A stretch of 14,532 bases of DNA, taken from assembly GCA_002449305.1 (NCBI GenBank), contig DKDI01000002.1, positions 1 through 14,532 on the forward strand. Reading direction: 5' to 3'. Shown here piece after piece: positions 13,147-14,532 of the stretch (the stretch's first letter is position 1; every line of letters starts with the position of its first letter). Under the pieces are notes generated by a model. That model was given only the letters and a program-made list of their open reading frames with translations. It had not been told where the DNA came from and did not search any database. The translations under genes and the position numbers were made by a program. The stretch comes from Treponema sp. UBA6852. GTDB lineage: Bacteria > Spirochaetota > Spirochaetia > Treponematales > Treponemataceae.

Positions 13147-14255
13147 TATATTTTCCCCTCATCGTGCCAGATTTTCATCATTCCGCTATAAAACGTCGGA
13201 ATTTCCCATTTTTCGGTCTGCTCGATTTTTGTTTCCGATATGGATTTCAGGAGTTTCAATGAGACTTCCTGCTTTACCTGTTTTTTTGACGCGTTGTCGG
13301 CTTCAAATGTTCCGTAGCCTTCAAGAATCGCCTTGCAGTTCCAGATTGGATTTCCGTTTTCATCGTGGTATTCGTTGAATTCGTAGCGCACTTCCATAAT
13401 AATTTTTTTCTGGAAAAGCTCATGAAGCGTGCTTGCCGGATTCGTGTAGTCAAGATTCTTGAACTGCCGTTTTATCTCTTCCTGAATAAGAAACTGATAG
13501 GCTTTTTTTTCCGCATCAAGTTTTGCCTGAGCGATTCCGTCGCCAGTTCCTGTGAATTTATTTTCTCCGATTTGAATTCCATATTCATGCTTCCCTGTTT
13601 TAGGATTTTTTGATGTGCTTCCAAAGCCTCCAAATCCAATTCCTGCATTAAAAAGATTGTCCGGCAGCATATCTTCAGAATTGTCTGTCTGCCACGCACG
13701 AGGATAATAGCAGGGTTCTCCGAATCCAAGCCTATTGGATTTTTCCTTTACAAACAAAGTCAGATAGCCGTTTGCAGTTTCCATATCAAGCATTGTCCGG
13801 CAGACTTTTTCAAGCTGTTCATAGTTCCAGTTGCAGTCAGCGGCAACCGCCCCGATTATCGCCTCGAATAAATCTTCGTTCACGGATTTGCTCTTGTACA
13901 CCTCATTTTTTTCGTCACTTTTTCCAAGATAGAGAAACTTTGAAAACCCAATGTTATACATACAGCGCGCAAGACTTTCTTTGCTCACAAGAATCGATTT
14001 CAGTTTTGTAAGCTCGCCCTCGTTTTTTTCTGAGACAAGCTCATTGTTGAGAATTCTTGAAAATCTTTTGTACATCATCTTCGTAACAAAAAAATCAAGA
14101 ATTTCATCTCCGTAGAATTCAAGAACCTCGTTGTTCTGAACTTCCGGATGCTCCTCCGAATAAGATCTGCGCGTAAAAGCCTGTTCAAGCAGCTTCAAAT
14201 TTTTAAACTGATAGTTTATGCTAGTTTGGACAAAGTCAATGTCCAGTCTGTTCAT
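13146..14255 (-). CDS. RNase III-family protein with two dsRNA-binding-like domains (369 aa)
   Basis: RNase III cuts double-stranded RNA in rRNA, mRNA and antisense RNA processing. The catalytic domain (about residues 5-160) has the signature EVLEFYGDEIL with Glu46 and Asp50, and VNEDLFEAIIGAVA with Asp128 and Glu131, so all four metal-binding residues are kept. The C-terminus (272-338) is a dsRBD, with STLHELFQKK and NASKKQVKQEVSLKLL. Residues 165-258 look like a second, less regular dsRBD: YGIQIGENKFTGTGDG then AQAKLDAEKKAYQFL. Ordinary bacterial RNase III has 220-260 residues and one dsRBD. I chose ATG 14255 (AGGGG 7 bases before) over an earlier start at 14285. It may be an extra RNase III rather than the housekeeping rnc, since acpP is not nearby. 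It is first in an operon with the CoiA-like gene and the secreted protein. Confidence 0.88.
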   Translation of the reverse strand: MNRLDIDFVQTSINYQFKNLKLLEQAFTRRSYSEEHPEVQNNEVLEFYGDEILDFFVTKMMYKRFSRILNNELVSEKNEGELTKLKSILVSKESLARCMYNIGFSKFLYLGKSDEKNEVYKSKSVNEDLFEAIIGAVAADCNWNYEQLEKVCRTMLDMETANGYLTLFVKEKSNRLGFGEPCYYPRAWQTDNSEDMLPDNLFNAGIGFGGFGSTSKNPKTGKHEYGIQIGENKFTGTGDGIAQAKLDAEKKAYQFLIQEEIKRQFKNLDYTNPASTLHELFQKKIIMEVRYEFNEYHDENGNPIWNCKAILEGYGTFEADNASKKQVKQEVSLKLLKSISETKIEQTEKWEIPTFYSGMMKIWHDEGKI

Positions 14256-14260
14256 AAAAA

Positions 14261-14286
14261 TGCCCCTAAAAATAAATTTAGGCACA
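14261..14286 (-). promoter_or_regulatory. Hairpin over the ribosome binding site of the RNase III-like gene
   Basis: On the minus strand, TGCCTAAA and TTTAGGGGCA face each other around a TTTATT loop. CCTAAA pairs with TTTAGG for six bases, TG with CA across a two-G bulge. The AGGGG ribosome binding site sits in the 3' arm, so the hairpin could limit translation. E. coli rnc is autoregulated through its leader; the same here is only inferred. Confidence 0.35.
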
Positions 14287-14458
14287 ATAATCCTGTATGC
14301 ATGAGAAAATAAAAATGTCTGAATGATTAGGATTTAAGAAAACTGGAAATAAGAGAACTAAGAAGAATCTGTTTGCTACGCTCAACTTGCATCAAGACAT
14401 GACAACCAAACTGATTTTAGAAAAATTATTTTCTGTTTTGCTTGTGCCTATAGTTTTC

Positions 14459-14486
14459 ATTCTATGAGAAAAATGGAAATTGTCAA
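14459..14486 (-). promoter_or_regulatory. Promoter of the RNase III / CoiA-like operon
   Basis: On the minus strand, perfect -35 TTGACA (14481-14486), a 16-base spacer and -10 TAGAAT (14459-14464). It would give a leader of about 195 bases before ATG 14255, which contains no ORF that I would call a gene. Confidence 0.65.
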
Positions 14487-14508
14487 GGAGAAAATGCATA
14501 AAATAACA

Positions 14509-14532
14509 ATATAGCCCGAATGTCGAGTTTTG
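14509..14532 (-). repeat. Dispersed repeat, third copy (window end)
   Basis: The last 14 bases are the exact reverse complement of 4114-4127, and bases 14509-14531 match 4051-4073 at 19 of 23 positions. The element is cut by the window edge. Confidence 0.5.

Noticed and set aside
12871..13262. Overlapping plus-strand ORFs opposite the CoiA-like and RNase III-like genes
   Set aside because: Phe/Ser/Cys-rich shadow frames opposite well-supported genes.

Overview
The window looks like chromosomal DNA of an anaerobic spirochaete, most likely a Treponema-type organism. The signs are a solo groEL with no groES beside it, a treponeme-like GroEL N-terminus, a run of short lipoproteins with spirochaete-type lipoboxes, an oxygen-sensitive pyruvate formate-lyase, and promoters carrying a poly-G run between -35 and -10, a layout known from Treponema pallidum. 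The species cannot be named from the sequence alone. No tRNA, rRNA, CRISPR array, transposase or phage gene was seen.

Left part (1-3770). A leftward promoter with a 9-G spacer run lies at the very edge and serves a gene outside the window. Next come a 90-residue protein of unknown function, a 32-residue possible coupled ORF, and the AP endonuclease/exonuclease III gene, all rightward. A bidirectional terminator separates them from a leftward pyruvate formate-lyase gene with its own strong promoter.

Centre (3771-8791). About 530 bases without genes hold AT-rich palindromes, a REP/BIME-like set of inverted hairpins and a dispersed repeat, then the groEL promoter. groEL has an unusual Cys/Leu pair where Lys/Asn is nearly invariant. 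After its terminator, an AMP-forming long-chain acyl-CoA synthetase gene overlaps a pair of small genes: a DUF3990-like protein (possible ADP-ribosyltransferase fold) and a DUF3791-like partner. The pair resembles a toxin-antitoxin module and ends at a bidirectional terminator.

Right part (8819-14532), all leftward. Reading in transcription order, an RNase III-type protein with what look like two tandem dsRNA-binding domains is coupled by one base to a CoiA-like nuclease, followed after 2 bases by a secreted protein. Then a second poly-G promoter drives a compact, AT-rich group: a PEGA lipoprotein, a small lipoprotein, a 69-residue Cys-containing ORF, a PDZ lipoprotein and another lipoprotein. 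A last exported protein has its own ordinary promoter. The most interesting points are the two matching poly-G promoters (candidate phase-variable switches, one in front of surface lipoproteins), the RNase III/CoiA-like pair, and the DUF3990/DUF3791-like pair.
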